From NCBI GenBank assembly GCA_037130455.1, contig JBAXSZ010000005.1:11868-75867 (forward strand): a stretch of 64,000 bases of DNA, in the 5' to 3' direction. The stretch comes from CAIMZW01 sp037130455. Its GTDB lineage: Bacteria > Actinomycetota > Actinomycetes > Nanopelagicales > Nanopelagicaceae. The stretch's first letter is position 1; each line of letters opens with the position of its first letter. Of this stretch, positions 43,922 through 53,775 are shown one piece after another. Made by a program: the position numbers and the translations under genes. Under the pieces are notes generated by a model. It saw nothing but the letters and a program-made list of their open reading frames with translations. It had not been told where the DNA came from and made no database searches.

Positions 43922-43948
43922 GACGCGCAACCGACGAAGGAGCCCACG

Positions 43949-45292
43949 ATGGAAAACACACCAGTTGAAGCAGTAGCAGAAGATTCAACCCCGGCAGAAC
44001 GTCCATCGCTGCCAGTCTCAGCCGCTTCGGCTCTGGTTGGAGATCCTTCTCAATTTGGTCGCGTTGGTGAAGACGGAACGGTATTTGTCATTTTGGCAGA
44101 CGGTGAAAGAGCCGTGGGTTCATACCCAGGCAAAAGCCCTGAAGAAGCGTTGGCCTATTTTGTTCGAAAATTTGAAGCATTAGCCTCTGAGGTTGCGTTG
44201 TTAGCCGCACGAATCAAAAGCGGCGCCATGGTTCCATCAGATGCTGCACAGGCAGTAGGCAAACTGCGCGAGCAAGTGTCCAACTTAAATGGTGTTGGCG
44301 ATTTGGCAACATTAGCAATTGCGGTTGAACAAATTCCTTCGCTTATCGAAGATCATCAAGCGGCTTATCAAGAGCGCAAAGAAGTTGAAAACGCGATAAA
44401 AGAAGCAAAGCGAGCCCAAGCTGTTGCCCACAAAGAGAAGATAGTTTCAGAAGCTGAAGAGCTCGGTGCCAGCGAAAATTGGAAAGCGACTGGAGAACGG
44501 CTCAAAGTTTTGTTGGACGAATGGAAAGCAGCACCACGTCTGGATAAGAAAACCGACGCTGACTTGTGGAAGCGATTCTCTTCTTCACGAAATAAATTTG
44601 ATAAGAAACGCCGGACCCACTTTGCTTCTTTGGAAGCAACTCAATCTGGTGTTCAGGAGAAGAAAGAAGCCATCGTCAAAGAAGCTGAGCAACTGGCGAC
44701 TTCACACGAATGGTTGGCTACCGCCAAGCGTTTCAAAGAACTTATGGATCAATGGAAAGCTTGCGGCCGAGGAAAACCATCAGTTGATGCAAAGATGTGG
44801 GCTCGGTTCAAAGCCGCACAGGATCAATTCTTCGTTGCTAAAAATACCGACCTGGAACGTCGCCAAGTGAGCATGGCTGCGAATTTAGTGAAACGCGAAG
44901 AATTAATTACCGCTTTTGAGGCGCTCTTGCCCTTTAAAGATCTTCAATCCGGAAAGCGTGCTTTCCGCGAACTCATGGATCAGTGGCAGAAGATTGGCAT
45001 GACCGAGCGAAGCAAGCGCGCCGCTTTGGATGCTCGTTTAGCTAAAGTTGAAGATGCTTTGGATTCTCTGGAACAAGATCATTACCGCCGTACCGACCCA
45101 ACGGCTATCGCTCGAGCGAATGATGTTGTCCAAGGTTTAATAAATGCCATTGAAAATTACGAAAAGCAAGCGGCCAAAGCGCAAGCATCTGGAGATCTGG
45201 CCAAAGCCAAGGTTGCCCTGGAGGCTGCCGAGGCACGCAAAGTTTGGTTGGCCGAGGCTCAAAAGGGACTATCTGAGTTTAAAGTTCGTTAA
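43949..45292 (+). CDS. DUF349 domain protein
   Basis: About 447 residues from the ATG at 43949, which has GAAGGAG seven bases upstream; an open TTG at 43907 has none. After an acidic N-terminus the protein is strongly helical and charged. It contains several repeats of the DUF349 type, seen as WKATGERLKVLLDEWKAAP, WLATAKRFKELMDQWKACG and FRELMDQWQKIG with a following LWKRF/MWARF. Function is unknown; the family is often next to rsh in Actinobacteria. Its stop shares the bases TTAA with the stop of convergent rsh. Confidence 0.88.
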   Translation: MENTPVEAVAEDSTPAERPSLPVSAASALVGDPSQFGRVGEDGTVFVILADGERAVGSYPGKSPEEALAYFVRKFEALASEVALLAARIKSGAMVPSDAAQAVGKLREQVSNLNGVGDLATLAIAVEQIPSLIEDHQAAYQERKEVENAIKEAKRAQAVAHKEKIVSEAEELGASENWKATGERLKVLLDEWKAAPRLDKKTDADLWKRFSSSRNKFDKKRRTHFASLEATQSGVQEKKEAIVKEAEQLATSHEWLATAKRFKELMDQWKACGRGKPSVDAKMWARFKAAQDQFFVAKNTDLERRQVSMAANLVKREELITAFEALLPFKDLQSGKRAFRELMDQWQKIGMTERSKRAALDARLAKVEDALDSLEQDHYRRTDPTAIARANDVVQGLINAIENYEKQAAKAQASGDLAKAKVALEAAEARKVWLAEAQKGLSEFKVR

Positions 45293-47469
45293 TTATTAGT
45301 GGTGCGATACACGTCGTACACACCTTCGACATTTCTGACGGCAGATAGCACCGCATCCAGGTGTGATGCATCTGCCATCTCAAATGTAAATCGCAGTACC
45401 GCGGTTCGATCTCGTGAAGTGCTAACTGCCGCATTCAAAATATTGACGTGTTGATCTGAAAGTGTTCTGGTGACATCTGAGAGCAGGCGATTCCTATCCA
45501 GGGCTTCCAATTGAATATTCACCAAAAATAGGGTCTTCGCATTTACATTCCATTTAACATTTACGATCCTATCCCCTTGGTGAGAACGTAAATCGGAAAT
45601 ATTAATGCAGTCTGTTCTATGGATCGAGACGCCGCTACCTCTGGTTACAAATCCAACAATTTCATCTCCAGGTACTGGCGCACAACACCGAGCCAGTTTG
45701 ACTAAAACATCGTCCGAACCTTCAACATCTACACCCGAGGAACTTCGGCGGTTGCTCTCCAAAGTGGAGGTTCCAATGAGGTGTTCGATGCTGGACTCTT
45801 GATGGGCATTTTCATCGCCCATGGCAGCAGAGAGTTTTTCCACCACAAATTGTGCCGATATGTATCCGTTGCCAACGGCGGCATACATGGCCTCAATGTC
45901 TGGGTAACGAAGATCGTGGCTAAGTTGAAGAATTGCTTGACCGGCAAATATCTTCTGTAATGGAAGTCCAGCCTTTCGCATCTGGCGAGCGATAGATTCA
46001 CGGCCGGCATCAATAGCTTCTTCGCGTCGTTCTTTGGAAAACCAGGCTTTGATCTTGGAACGTGCTCGGGGGGATTTTACGAAGTTAAGCCAATCCCGGC
46101 TGGGTCCAGCGTTTTCATGCTTATTGGTGACAACTTCCAAAACGTCGCCATTTTCCAAAGTAGATTCCAAGGGAACTAACTTGCCATTGACCTTGGCGCC
46201 AACACAACGATTACCCACTTCGGTATGAACCGCATAGGCGAAGTCCACTGGAGTGGAGCCTGCCGGAAGTGCAATCACGCTTCCCTTTGGCGTGAATACA
46301 AAGACTTCTGGGGTGCGTAGGTCATAGCGAAGAGTGTCTAGGAATTCACCAACATCTTCAGTCTCTTGTTGCCACTCATGCAATTGCTTGAGCCACAACA
46401 TATCGGTGCCGCCGGCGGCTGGATGAGAGACCTCATCACCTTTCATCTTGTACTTCCAGTGGGCTGCAATTCCGTATTCGGCTCTTGCATGCATATCAAA
46501 AGTTCGAATTTGGATTTCTACAGCCTTGCCCGTTGGACCAATCACTGTCGTGTGAAGGGACTGATACAAATTAAATTTAGGCATTGCTATGTAATCTTTG
46601 AAGCGACCTGGGATTGGGCTCCATCGGGCGTGAATTGCCCCCAGTACTCCGTAACAGTCGCGAACATTCTCTACCAGTACTCGAATTCCGACTAGATCAT
46701 AAATTTCATTGAAATCTCGTCCACGAACTACCATCTTTTGATAAACGCTATAGAGGTGCTTCTGTCGACCTTGAACCTTGGCGGTGATCCCATCTGCAAC
46801 TAAATCGCCCTCGACAAGTTCGACTACTTCCGAAGTGAGCTTGGATCTAGATGGCGAACGATCTAGAACTAGTCGTTCAATTTCATCGTATTTCTTGGGC
46901 TCCAAGACCTGAAAAGAAAGATCTTCCAGTTCCCACTTGATCGCGTTCATTCCCAGACGATGAGCCAAAGGGGCATAAATATCTAATGTTTCCTGCGCTT
47001 TACGCTGTGCCGTCTCGGCGGAGACGAACTTCCAAGTTCTAGCGTTATGTAATCTGTCCGCTAATTTGATAACTAATACGCGAATATCACGAGACATAGC
47101 GATGACCATCTTGCGTAAGGTTTCTGCCTCCGCACTCGGTCCATAAATCAACTTATCCAGTTTGGTAACGCCATCTACCAACCCAGCAACTTCATCACCA
47201 AAATCCCGACGAATGGCATCCAAGGTGATCAGAGTGTCTTCCACAGTGTCATGGAGCAGCGCGGCAATTATTGTGGCGGCATCTAAACCAAGATCGGCCA
47301 AGATTTCAGCCACTGCCACCGGATGAGTTATGTAGGCCTCACCCGATTTACGAAGTTGGCCATCGTGTGCAGCATATGCAGCCGCAAAGGCTCGCTCTAG
47401 TTCATTTAGCGAACTATCTGGATGACTTGCCCTCAGACTTTTAGCCAAGGGCTCAATCATCGAGTTCAC
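45289..47469 (-). CDS. rsh: Bifunctional (p)ppGpp synthetase/hydrolase
   Basis: RelA/SpoT homologue that makes and degrades the starvation signal (p)ppGpp. The 726 residues hold an HD hydrolase domain with HDTVEDT (His73-Asp74), a synthetase domain with FNEIYDLVGIRVLV, a TGS domain starting VFTPKGSVIALP, and a C-terminal ACT domain (after about 650). The intact HD motif suggests that both activities are present. It follows secF after 20 bases. The apt gene found between them in Mycobacterium is absent. Confidence 0.96.
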   Translation of the reverse strand: MNSMIEPLAKSLRASHPDSSLNELERAFAAAYAAHDGQLRKSGEAYITHPVAVAEILADLGLDAATIIAALLHDTVEDTLITLDAIRRDFGDEVAGLVDGVTKLDKLIYGPSAEAETLRKMVIAMSRDIRVLVIKLADRLHNARTWKFVSAETAQRKAQETLDIYAPLAHRLGMNAIKWELEDLSFQVLEPKKYDEIERLVLDRSPSRSKLTSEVVELVEGDLVADGITAKVQGRQKHLYSVYQKMVVRGRDFNEIYDLVGIRVLVENVRDCYGVLGAIHARWSPIPGRFKDYIAMPKFNLYQSLHTTVIGPTGKAVEIQIRTFDMHARAEYGIAAHWKYKMKGDEVSHPAAGGTDMLWLKQLHEWQQETEDVGEFLDTLRYDLRTPEVFVFTPKGSVIALPAGSTPVDFAYAVHTEVGNRCVGAKVNGKLVPLESTLENGDVLEVVTNKHENAGPSRDWLNFVKSPRARSKIKAWFSKERREEAIDAGRESIARQMRKAGLPLQKIFAGQAILQLSHDLRYPDIEAMYAAVGNGYISAQFVVEKLSAAMGDENAHQESSIEHLIGTSTLESNRRSSSGVDVEGSDDVLVKLARCCAPVPGDEIVGFVTRGSGVSIHRTDCINISDLRSHQGDRIVNVKWNVNAKTLFLVNIQLEALDRNRLLSDVTRTLSDQHVNILNAAVSTSRDRTAVLRFTFEMADASHLDAVLSAVRNVEGVYDVYRTTNN

Positions 47470-47489
47470 GATTTTGCCTTAATTACTAT

Positions 47490-48590
47490 TTAACGTCGAC
47501 GAGGTTTGCGCTTTGGCTGGTTCCGTGGACCGCGTTCGCGACCGCTCTTATCTGAAGAACCTGCTGCACCCTCCGTTGAAACATCTGCGCTTAGTGAAAC
47601 GGCGGCTGCAGCGGTTGAGGCTGCTGCTCCCCCGCGAATTGCAACGCGCTTGGCTAGCGCCTGCATAGCTGGCTCACGCTCACGAAGTGTTGCAAGGATT
47701 GGAGGCGCAATGAATACCGAAGAATAAGTACCGATCGCAAGACCAATAAAGAGCGCTAGCGAAAGGTCCTTCAGAGTTCCAGCACCCAAAATTCCGGCGC
47801 CAACAAAGAGAATTGAAGCGACTGGCATAAGTGCAATCAGTGATGTGTTGAACGAACGCACCAATGTCTGATTAACCGCATGATTAACTGCCTGAGAGAA
47901 AGTCACCTTGCCAGTGCTGGTGATAGTTCGAGTATTTTCACGAATCTTGTCAAAGACAACCACGGTGTCATAAAGCGAATAACCCAAGATCGTGAGAAAT
48001 CCAATAACGGTAGATGGCGTAACATCAAAACCAACGAGGGCGTAAATACCAACGGTGATAAATACGTCATGGACAACAGCGGCAATAGCGGCAACAGCCA
48101 TCTTAGGTTCGAAGGCAAGTGCTAGGTAGGCCATGACCACCAATAAGAAGCCAAAGAGACCATAGAGTGCTTTATGGGTGATCTCTTTACCCCATGAAGG
48201 TCCAATACTTTGGGTGTCAATGTTATTGACTTGCACGTTGAACTTCTTCGCCAAGGAATCTTGAATGGCATTTACTTGAGCGTTGGTAAGCGCACCAGTT
48301 TGAACTCGAATCTTGTTGCTACCTATTTTCTGAATAACTGTTTCGCTGGTGATCCCGGCATCAGCAACAGCCTGACGACCCATGTCGATAGAAGGGTTGG
48401 TCGAAGATACGGTAAATGACGAACCGCCCTTAAATTCGATACCTAGGTGTAGCCCTTGAGTAAAAAGTGATATTGCAGCAACGGCAATAAGCACTCCAGA
48501 GACTGCATACCAACGTCGACGATGCGCAATAAATTCAATTGCCGTTTCACCACGATAAAGACGACCACCAATTCCGGAAAGTGAACTCAT
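47490..48590 (-). CDS. secF: Protein translocase subunit SecF
   Basis: Six-helix RND-type membrane protein that works with SecD to aid protein export using the proton gradient. The 366 residues show the GIEFKGGSSF motif in the first periplasmic region, SIGPSWGKEIT, and the TILGYSLYDTVVVFDKIREN motif. The C-terminal tail is Ala/Ser-rich and then strongly basic (KRKPRRR). It lies two bases after secD. Confidence 0.96.
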   Translation of the reverse strand: MSSLSGIGGRLYRGETAIEFIAHRRRWYAVSGVLIAVAAISLFTQGLHLGIEFKGGSSFTVSSTNPSIDMGRQAVADAGITSETVIQKIGSNKIRVQTGALTNAQVNAIQDSLAKKFNVQVNNIDTQSIGPSWGKEITHKALYGLFGFLLVVMAYLALAFEPKMAVAAIAAVVHDVFITVGIYALVGFDVTPSTVIGFLTILGYSLYDTVVVFDKIRENTRTITSTGKVTFSQAVNHAVNQTLVRSFNTSLIALMPVASILFVGAGILGAGTLKDLSLALFIGLAIGTYSSVFIAPPILATLREREPAMQALAKRVAIRGGAAASTAAAAVSLSADVSTEGAAGSSDKSGRERGPRNQPKRKPRRR

Positions 48591-48592
48591 GA

Positions 48593-50143
48593 CTACGCCT
48601 CCTTTCCTGTTACAACACCTAAGCTCTTGGCCGACAATCCCGAAAGCGGCTTACCGCTGGAATAGAAGTGCGTACGAGCGAGAACAGTTACTAATGGCTT
48701 TGTGAAGAAGAAAACAACCACAAGGTCGACCAAAGTGGTCAATCCTAAAGTGAAAGCAAATCCACGAACGCCACCGACAGCAAAGAAGTAAAGCAATGCA
48801 GCTGCGATCAAGGAAACAAAGTCAGCTACAAAAATCGTGTGGCGCGCCCTGGCCCAGCCAGTCTCTACTGAAGTACGTAAAGACCTGCCCTCACGGGCTT
48901 CATCTCGAAGACGTTCAAAGAAGACAATGAAGGAGTCGGCAGTAATACCGATTGAAACAATAGCTCCAGCGATTCCGGCCAAGGTCAGCGTGAAACCAAT
49001 CCACTTTCCAAGGAGTAAGAAGGAAAGGAAGGTAATAGTTCCGGCGACAAGCAGTGATCCCACCGAAACGATACCCAGGCCCTTGTAGTAGAACATGGAA
49101 TAAAGAACTACGAGCAGAAGACCCAAAACTCCAGCCAATATTCCGGCATGCAGTTGATCTGATCCCAAGGTTGGGGAAATCTGTTGCACTTCACCGCGAT
49201 CGAAGGCTAAGGGCAAAGCACCGTATTTCAAAACGTTTGCCAAGTTTTGCGAATCAGTTTGAGTGAAATTTCCGGTGATCTGTGCGCTACCACCATTAAT
49301 GGCTCCATTAATTTGTGGTGATGAGACAACTAAACCATCCAAAACAATTGCAACTTGATTAGTTGGCGATGGAAGCTTGGTGACTCGAGTTGTGAGTGCA
49401 CCGAACTTTTTAGTTCCATTGCCATTGAAATCTAGGATTACGTACCACCCAGATCCAGTTGTTGAATCCAATGCCGCAGTAGCTTTCTTGATGTCATTTC
49501 CAAGAACCTCGGCAGCGGCCAAAATATATTTTGCTCCACCATCTCGTGAACAAGAAATAATTACATCCGTTGGAGCATCTGTCGCTCCGCCTTGACGGTT
49601 GGCAGCCTTGGTGCAATCAAGCGCTCCGAACTTCTTATCCAGATCTGCACTTACTCCACTAGGCAAAGTCGTAATCGATGTCGCCTTTGCTGTTTTCGTC
49701 GCCGCGGTTGTCGTTGTATTTCCCGAAGTGGTTGCTGCGCCAGAACCTGCCGCGATTACCTGACGGAAACGAAGCTCGGCAGTTTGACCTACCAGTTCAA
49801 CAACTCGACGACCGGTTTCACCAGGAACCGAGATGACGATTTGGCGATTGTTGCCACTGCCTTGAGCTGCGACTTCGCTCTCGGCGACGCCGAGTGAGTT
49901 CACGCGCTGGCGAATAATGGACACAGCTTGATCGATTGCTTCGTTCGTTACTTTTCCACCCGCTGCAACTCTAGGTTGCAAGGTAACGCTGGTACCACCA
50001 CGAAGGTCTAAGCCCAACTTCACCTTGGTAGCCCCTTGGAAGATTGCCAGAGCGCTGAAGGCCACGATTGCGAGCATGAAGATCGCTATGGTCCGACCGG
50101 AGTGGGTCGGAGCTTTCGCTGATTTAGGAATATTTGCAGACAT
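48593..50143 (-). CDS. secD: Protein translocase subunit SecD
   Basis: Partner of SecF in the SecDF export complex. The 516 residues show KLGLDLRGGTSVTLQP after the first membrane segment, SVPGETGRR, a P1 periplasmic domain with a Thr/Ala-rich insert (about 150-170), and the C-terminal IAGAIVSIGITADSFIVFFERLRDEAREG motif. ruvB ends 12 bases upstream; a yajC gene, usual at this point, is not present. Confidence 0.96.
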   Translation of the reverse strand: MSANIPKSAKAPTHSGRTIAIFMLAIVAFSALAIFQGATKVKLGLDLRGGTSVTLQPRVAAGGKVTNEAIDQAVSIIRQRVNSLGVAESEVAAQGSGNNRQIVISVPGETGRRVVELVGQTAELRFRQVIAAGSGAATTSGNTTTTAATKTAKATSITTLPSGVSADLDKKFGALDCTKAANRQGGATDAPTDVIISCSRDGGAKYILAAAEVLGNDIKKATAALDSTTGSGWYVILDFNGNGTKKFGALTTRVTKLPSPTNQVAIVLDGLVVSSPQINGAINGGSAQITGNFTQTDSQNLANVLKYGALPLAFDRGEVQQISPTLGSDQLHAGILAGVLGLLLVVLYSMFYYKGLGIVSVGSLLVAGTITFLSFLLLGKWIGFTLTLAGIAGAIVSIGITADSFIVFFERLRDEAREGRSLRTSVETGWARARHTIFVADFVSLIAAALLYFFAVGGVRGFAFTLGLTTLVDLVVVFFFTKPLVTVLARTHFYSSGKPLSGLSAKSLGVVTGKEA

Positions 50144-50154
50144 AAGAGGGAAGT

Positions 50155-51219
50155 CTAGGCATCAGAAGGCGGTGTGTCGAAAAGCCCAGGCGTTCGGTTG
50201 GTCTCATTTTTGAGATTATCGGCCGGCGGCGTCAATCCCAAGTGGTTCCACCCCGCGTTAGTAGCCATTCTCCCCCGTGGCGTTCGTGCGATGAAACCCA
50301 TCCGAACCAGAAATGGCTCGGCCAGGGATTCAACCGTCTCGACCTCTTCGCCAATGGCCATCGCTAAGGTCGAAATTCCGACTGGGCCGCCATTGAAACG
50401 ATGAATTAGGGCATTTAAGACAGATTTATCCAACCTATCCAAACCAACCGGGTCTACTTCATACATTTCCAAGGCTGCTTTGGCATACTCCAACGAAATA
50501 GCGCCATCGCCATGAACCTGGGAAAAATCACGAACTCGGCGGAGGAGCCGATTGGCCACTCGTGGGGTGCCCCGAGATCTAGAACCAATCTCATCTATGG
50601 CTTCCTGGGAAATTTTCACTCCAAGCAATCCAGCACTTCGAAGGACGATATGACAGAGATCGGCGTCGGAGTAGTAATCCAGCTGAGCGGTGAATCCGAA
50701 TCGATCTCGCAATGGACTGGGCAGAAGTCCAGCTCGAGTAGTAGCACCTACTAAAGTGAAATGAGGAAGTTCTAGCGGAATGGCCGTAGCCCCCGCTCCT
50801 TTTCCAACAATCACATCAACCCGGAAATCCTCCATCGCCAGGTACAACAACTCTTCTGCAGGCCGAGACATCCGGTGAATCTCATCCAGAAAGAGAATTT
50901 CACCTTCCACTAACGAAGAGAGAATTGCGGCTAAATCCCCCGCATGCTGAATCGCCGGACCACTACTAATGCGGATCGGCGCCTGCATTTCCGCGGCAAT
51001 AATCATGGCCAAGGTCGTTTTTCCCAAGCCCGGTGGACCGGAGAGCAAAATGTGGTCGGAAGGTGAATTTCGGCTTCGGGAAGCAGAGAGAAGTAGATCA
51101 ATCTGGGCGCTCACTCGAGGTTGACCAACAAACTCCATTAAGGATTTAGGTCGCAACGCCTGTTCTTGCGATCGCTCATCCCCCAGACTGTGTGAAGAAG
51201 TTATTTCTTCACTGGTCAT
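50155..51219 (-). CDS. ruvB: Holliday junction DNA helicase RuvB
   Basis: AAA+ motor that drives branch migration with RuvA. The 354 residues show RPKSLMEFVGQPRV, Walker A GPPGLGKTTLA, Walker B LFLDEIHR, GATTRAGLLPSPLRDRFG (sensor 1 and arginine finger region) and a C-terminal winged helix with FLVRMGFIARTPRGR. It overlaps ruvA by ATGA. Confidence 0.98.
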   Translation of the reverse strand: MTSEEITSSHSLGDERSQEQALRPKSLMEFVGQPRVSAQIDLLLSASRSRNSPSDHILLSGPPGLGKTTLAMIIAAEMQAPIRISSGPAIQHAGDLAAILSSLVEGEILFLDEIHRMSRPAEELLYLAMEDFRVDVIVGKGAGATAIPLELPHFTLVGATTRAGLLPSPLRDRFGFTAQLDYYSDADLCHIVLRSAGLLGVKISQEAIDEIGSRSRGTPRVANRLLRRVRDFSQVHGDGAISLEYAKAALEMYEVDPVGLDRLDKSVLNALIHRFNGGPVGISTLAMAIGEEVETVESLAEPFLVRMGFIARTPRGRMATNAGWNHLGLTPPADNLKNETNRTPGLFDTPPSDA

Positions 51220-51821
51220 GAGCTTCGACCATGAATTTGCAGCGCTCGCCGTAGCAGCGCTCCAATTTCTTCTTTCTCATCGGAGTGGGAGATTTCCTCG
51301 GCCAAAATATCTAACGTCTCTAAGCAATCTCGTTGTGTGAATCCCAGATTAAGCAGAGCGCCTTCGATTTGATCGCGCCAGGTAAAGGTCAAGGACTTTC
51401 CACTGGCAGGGCTTTCACCAAAATGCGAAACCTTATCCTTGAGTTCTAAGAGAACTCGAGCCGCACCTTTTTTACCAAGACCTGGAATGCGTTCCAGGAT
51501 TCCGCCATTTTCGCTACGAATTGCAGCGGCAATTTCTGATGCGTCATAAACACTCAAAGCGGATTGCGCGACCTTAGGACCTATTCCTGTCACAGTCTGC
51601 AAAAGTTCAAAGAGCTCTTTCGACTTAGTATCTTCGAACCCAAAAAGTGTGAGCGAATCCTCCCGAACCAACAAAGTAGTGTGGAAAGAAACATGAGATC
51701 CAACATGCAATCCCGCAACGACGCGCGGCGACAAATTAACCAAAATGCCAACTCCACCCACCTCAACAATTGCCGAAGAGGTGGATATCCCTTTTACGAT
51801 TCCACTCAACGATGCGATCAT
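51216..51821 (-). CDS. ruvA: Holliday junction helicase subunit RuvA
   Basis: Binds the four-way junction and loads RuvB. The 201 residues comprise an OB-fold N-terminal domain (MIASLSGIVKG...), two helix-hairpin-helix motifs (LQTVTGIGPKVAQSALS and LERIPGLGKKGAARVLLEL), and a C-terminal RuvB-binding domain with LNLGFTQRDC. It overlaps ruvC and ruvB by ATGA on both sides. Confidence 0.96.
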   Translation of the reverse strand: MIASLSGIVKGISTSSAIVEVGGVGILVNLSPRVVAGLHVGSHVSFHTTLLVREDSLTLFGFEDTKSKELFELLQTVTGIGPKVAQSALSVYDASEIAAAIRSENGGILERIPGLGKKGAARVLLELKDKVSHFGESPASGKSLTFTWRDQIEGALLNLGFTQRDCLETLDILAEEISHSDEKEEIGALLRRALQIHGRSS

Positions 51822-52372
51822 GTCAGACCAACTTTGGAAACCTGCGTCTTAGTAAGGCGAGCCTTCTCTTTCGCCAGCGCTGTGGCTAATTTCGCATCCC
51901 CACCACCGCGCCAGTGATGGCAAATAGCCAATGCCAATGCGTCAGTACTATCAACCGGCTTGGGAATTTCGCTGAGCCGAAGCAGGCGTTGAACCATTTG
52001 TGCTATTTGTTTTTTATCCGCTCTTCCCGATCCTGTGACCGCCGCTTTCACTTCACTGGGCGTGTGCATAACAACGGGCAAACCGGCACGAGCAGCGATC
52101 AGCAATGCCACGCCTGCAGCTTGGCCGGTGGCCATTGCCGTCTTCACGTTCAGTTGCGAGAAGACTCGTTCTACCGCGATGACATCTGGTTGGTATTTTT
52201 CCACCCATTCCAAGATCCCTTGCTCCAATTCCAATAAGCGCAACTCCAGGGCAAGATCCGGTGAGGTGCGAATAACACCGACACCGACCATAGTCAGCGC
52301 CTGTGACCCGGATTTATCGACCACGCCCAAGCCACAACGAGTCAGACCAGGATCAACACCGAGCACACGCAT
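51818..52372 (-). CDS. ruvC: Holliday junction endonuclease RuvC
   Basis: Cuts Holliday junctions. The 184 residues have the catalytic acids in GVDPGLTRCG (Asp7), VIAVERVFSQ, and DSTDALALAICHH. It lies 29 bases after yebC and overlaps ruvA. No clear LexA box is visible in front of it. Confidence 0.97.
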   Translation of the reverse strand: MRVLGVDPGLTRCGLGVVDKSGSQALTMVGVGVIRTSPDLALELRLLELEQGILEWVEKYQPDVIAVERVFSQLNVKTAMATGQAAGVALLIAARAGLPVVMHTPSEVKAAVTGSGRADKKQIAQMVQRLLRLSEIPKPVDSTDALALAICHHWRGGGDAKLATALAKEKARLTKTQVSKVGLT

Positions 52373-52401
52373 GGCAATCCTTTCTGTCGTTAGGGAACTT
52401 A

Positions 52402-53157
52402 CTAACCTAGGCTAGCCATTACCTCATCAGAAACTTCGAAATTACCGTAGACGTTCTGCACATCATCTAACTCTTCGATGCAATCTATGAGATGAAAAAC
52501 TTTTAACGCAGCTTCTGCATCTAACGGCACTGAAACGCTAGCCAAGAAGGAAGACTCCGCGGATTCGTAATCAACTCCAGCGCCTTGCAATGCAGTTCGC
52601 ACTTGGACTAAATCCGATGGTGCACAGACGACTTCGAAAGAATCGCCAATATCGTTAACCTCTTCTGCTCCGGCATCTAGGACCGATTCCAAAATTCGAT
52701 CTTCAGTGACAGTGGCATCGCTTTTGGCAACGATGATGACGCCCTTGCGGTTGAACATATACGCAACCGAGCCAGGATCGGCCATGCTTCCACCATTGCG
52801 AGTTACTGCGACTCGAACTTCTGAGGCCGCACGATTTCGTGAATCGGTCAAACATTCAATCATCAGCGCGACACCTGCTGGTCCATAACCTTCGTACATA
52901 ATGGTCTGCCAGTCAGCTCCGCCAGATTCCAAGCCCGCACCGCGCTTAACGGCTCGGTCGATATTGTCAGCTGGCATCGAACTCTTCTTTGCCTTAGCAA
53001 TCGCATCAAACAAGGTTGGGTTTCCAACGATATCCGCACCGCCAGATCGAGCGGCAACTTCAATAGCCTTAATCAACTTGGCAAAATTCTTCGCTCTTCT
53101 AGAGTCGATAATCGCCTTTTTATGCTTGGTGGTTGCCCATTTGGAATGGCCTGACAT
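52402..53157 (-). CDS. yebC: YebC/PmpR family protein
   Basis: 251 residues with the family start SGHSKWATTKHKKAIIDSRRAK, GADIVGNPTLFDAIAKAK, and YEGYGPAGVALMIECLTDSRNRAASEVR. Members were long called transcription regulators; recent work links them to relief of ribosome stalling at proline-rich sequence. It heads the yebC-ruvC-ruvA-ruvB-secD-secF-rsh run and is ten bases after pdxT. Confidence 0.95.
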   Translation of the reverse strand: MSGHSKWATTKHKKAIIDSRRAKNFAKLIKAIEVAARSGGADIVGNPTLFDAIAKAKKSSMPADNIDRAVKRGAGLESGGADWQTIMYEGYGPAGVALMIECLTDSRNRAASEVRVAVTRNGGSMADPGSVAYMFNRKGVIIVAKSDATVTEDRILESVLDAGAEEVNDIGDSFEVVCAPSDLVQVRTALQGAGVDYESAESSFLASVSVPLDAEAALKVFHLIDCIEELDDVQNVYGNFEVSDEVMASLG

Positions 53158-53167
53158 TTACTTCCCC

Positions 53168-53773
53168 TTACTTCCCAGATACCAGGTCATGGCAGACCTC
53201 TTCTACAAAGTATCTATGAACCCGATTATCTCCCGAAATCTCCGGATGAAACGACGTTGCCAGCAGGTTTCCCTGCCGGACTGCCACGGCATGATTATGG
53301 CCAAAGGCCGCCACTTCCGCCAAAACGCTCACTTCTGGCCCAATCTGCTCAACCCAGGGTGCTCTAATAAATATGGCTTTAATGGCTCCGTCAGATATTC
53401 CCTGAAAGTGCAGATCGGTTTCGAATGAATCTACTTGGCGTCCGAAGGCATTCCTTCGAACGGTCACGGCCAAGCCACCGAAAGTTTCTTGACCTTTCGC
53501 GGAATCGGTCACTTCATTGGCGAGCAAAATCATTCCGGCGCACGAACCATAGACCGGCATTCCCGATCTGATTCTGCCTTGGATGAGATCGAATAGATCA
53601 AAACTGCGGGCTAACTTAGCGATGGTCGTGGATTCCCCACCTGGAATAACCATGGCATCTATCCCAACAATTTCTGCCGCAGTCTTTACTGGATAGGCAT
53701 CAACACCCACAGCCGTTAAGGCCTGCAGGTGTTCAGCGACATCGCCTTGGAGCGCTAGAACTCCAATCTTCAT
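53168..53773 (-). CDS. pdxT: Pyridoxal 5'-phosphate synthase glutaminase subunit
   Basis: Supplies ammonia to PdxS. The 201 residues have ALQGDVAEH, MVIPGGESTTIAKL, the nucleophile Cys in GSCAGMI, and the His-Glu pair in TSFHPEISGD. It is two bases after pdxS. Confidence 0.96.
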   Translation of the reverse strand: MKIGVLALQGDVAEHLQALTAVGVDAYPVKTAAEIVGIDAMVIPGGESTTIAKLARSFDLFDLIQGRIRSGMPVYGSCAGMILLANEVTDSAKGQETFGGLAVTVRRNAFGRQVDSFETDLHFQGISDGAIKAIFIRAPWVEQIGPEVSVLAEVAAFGHNHAVAVRQGNLLATSFHPEISGDNRVHRYFVEEVCHDLVSGK

Positions 53774-53775
53774 TC

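Noticed and set aside
52901..53428. Plus-strand open frame across the yebC/pdxT junction
   Set aside because: It runs antisense through two confident genes and shows no recognisable domain.
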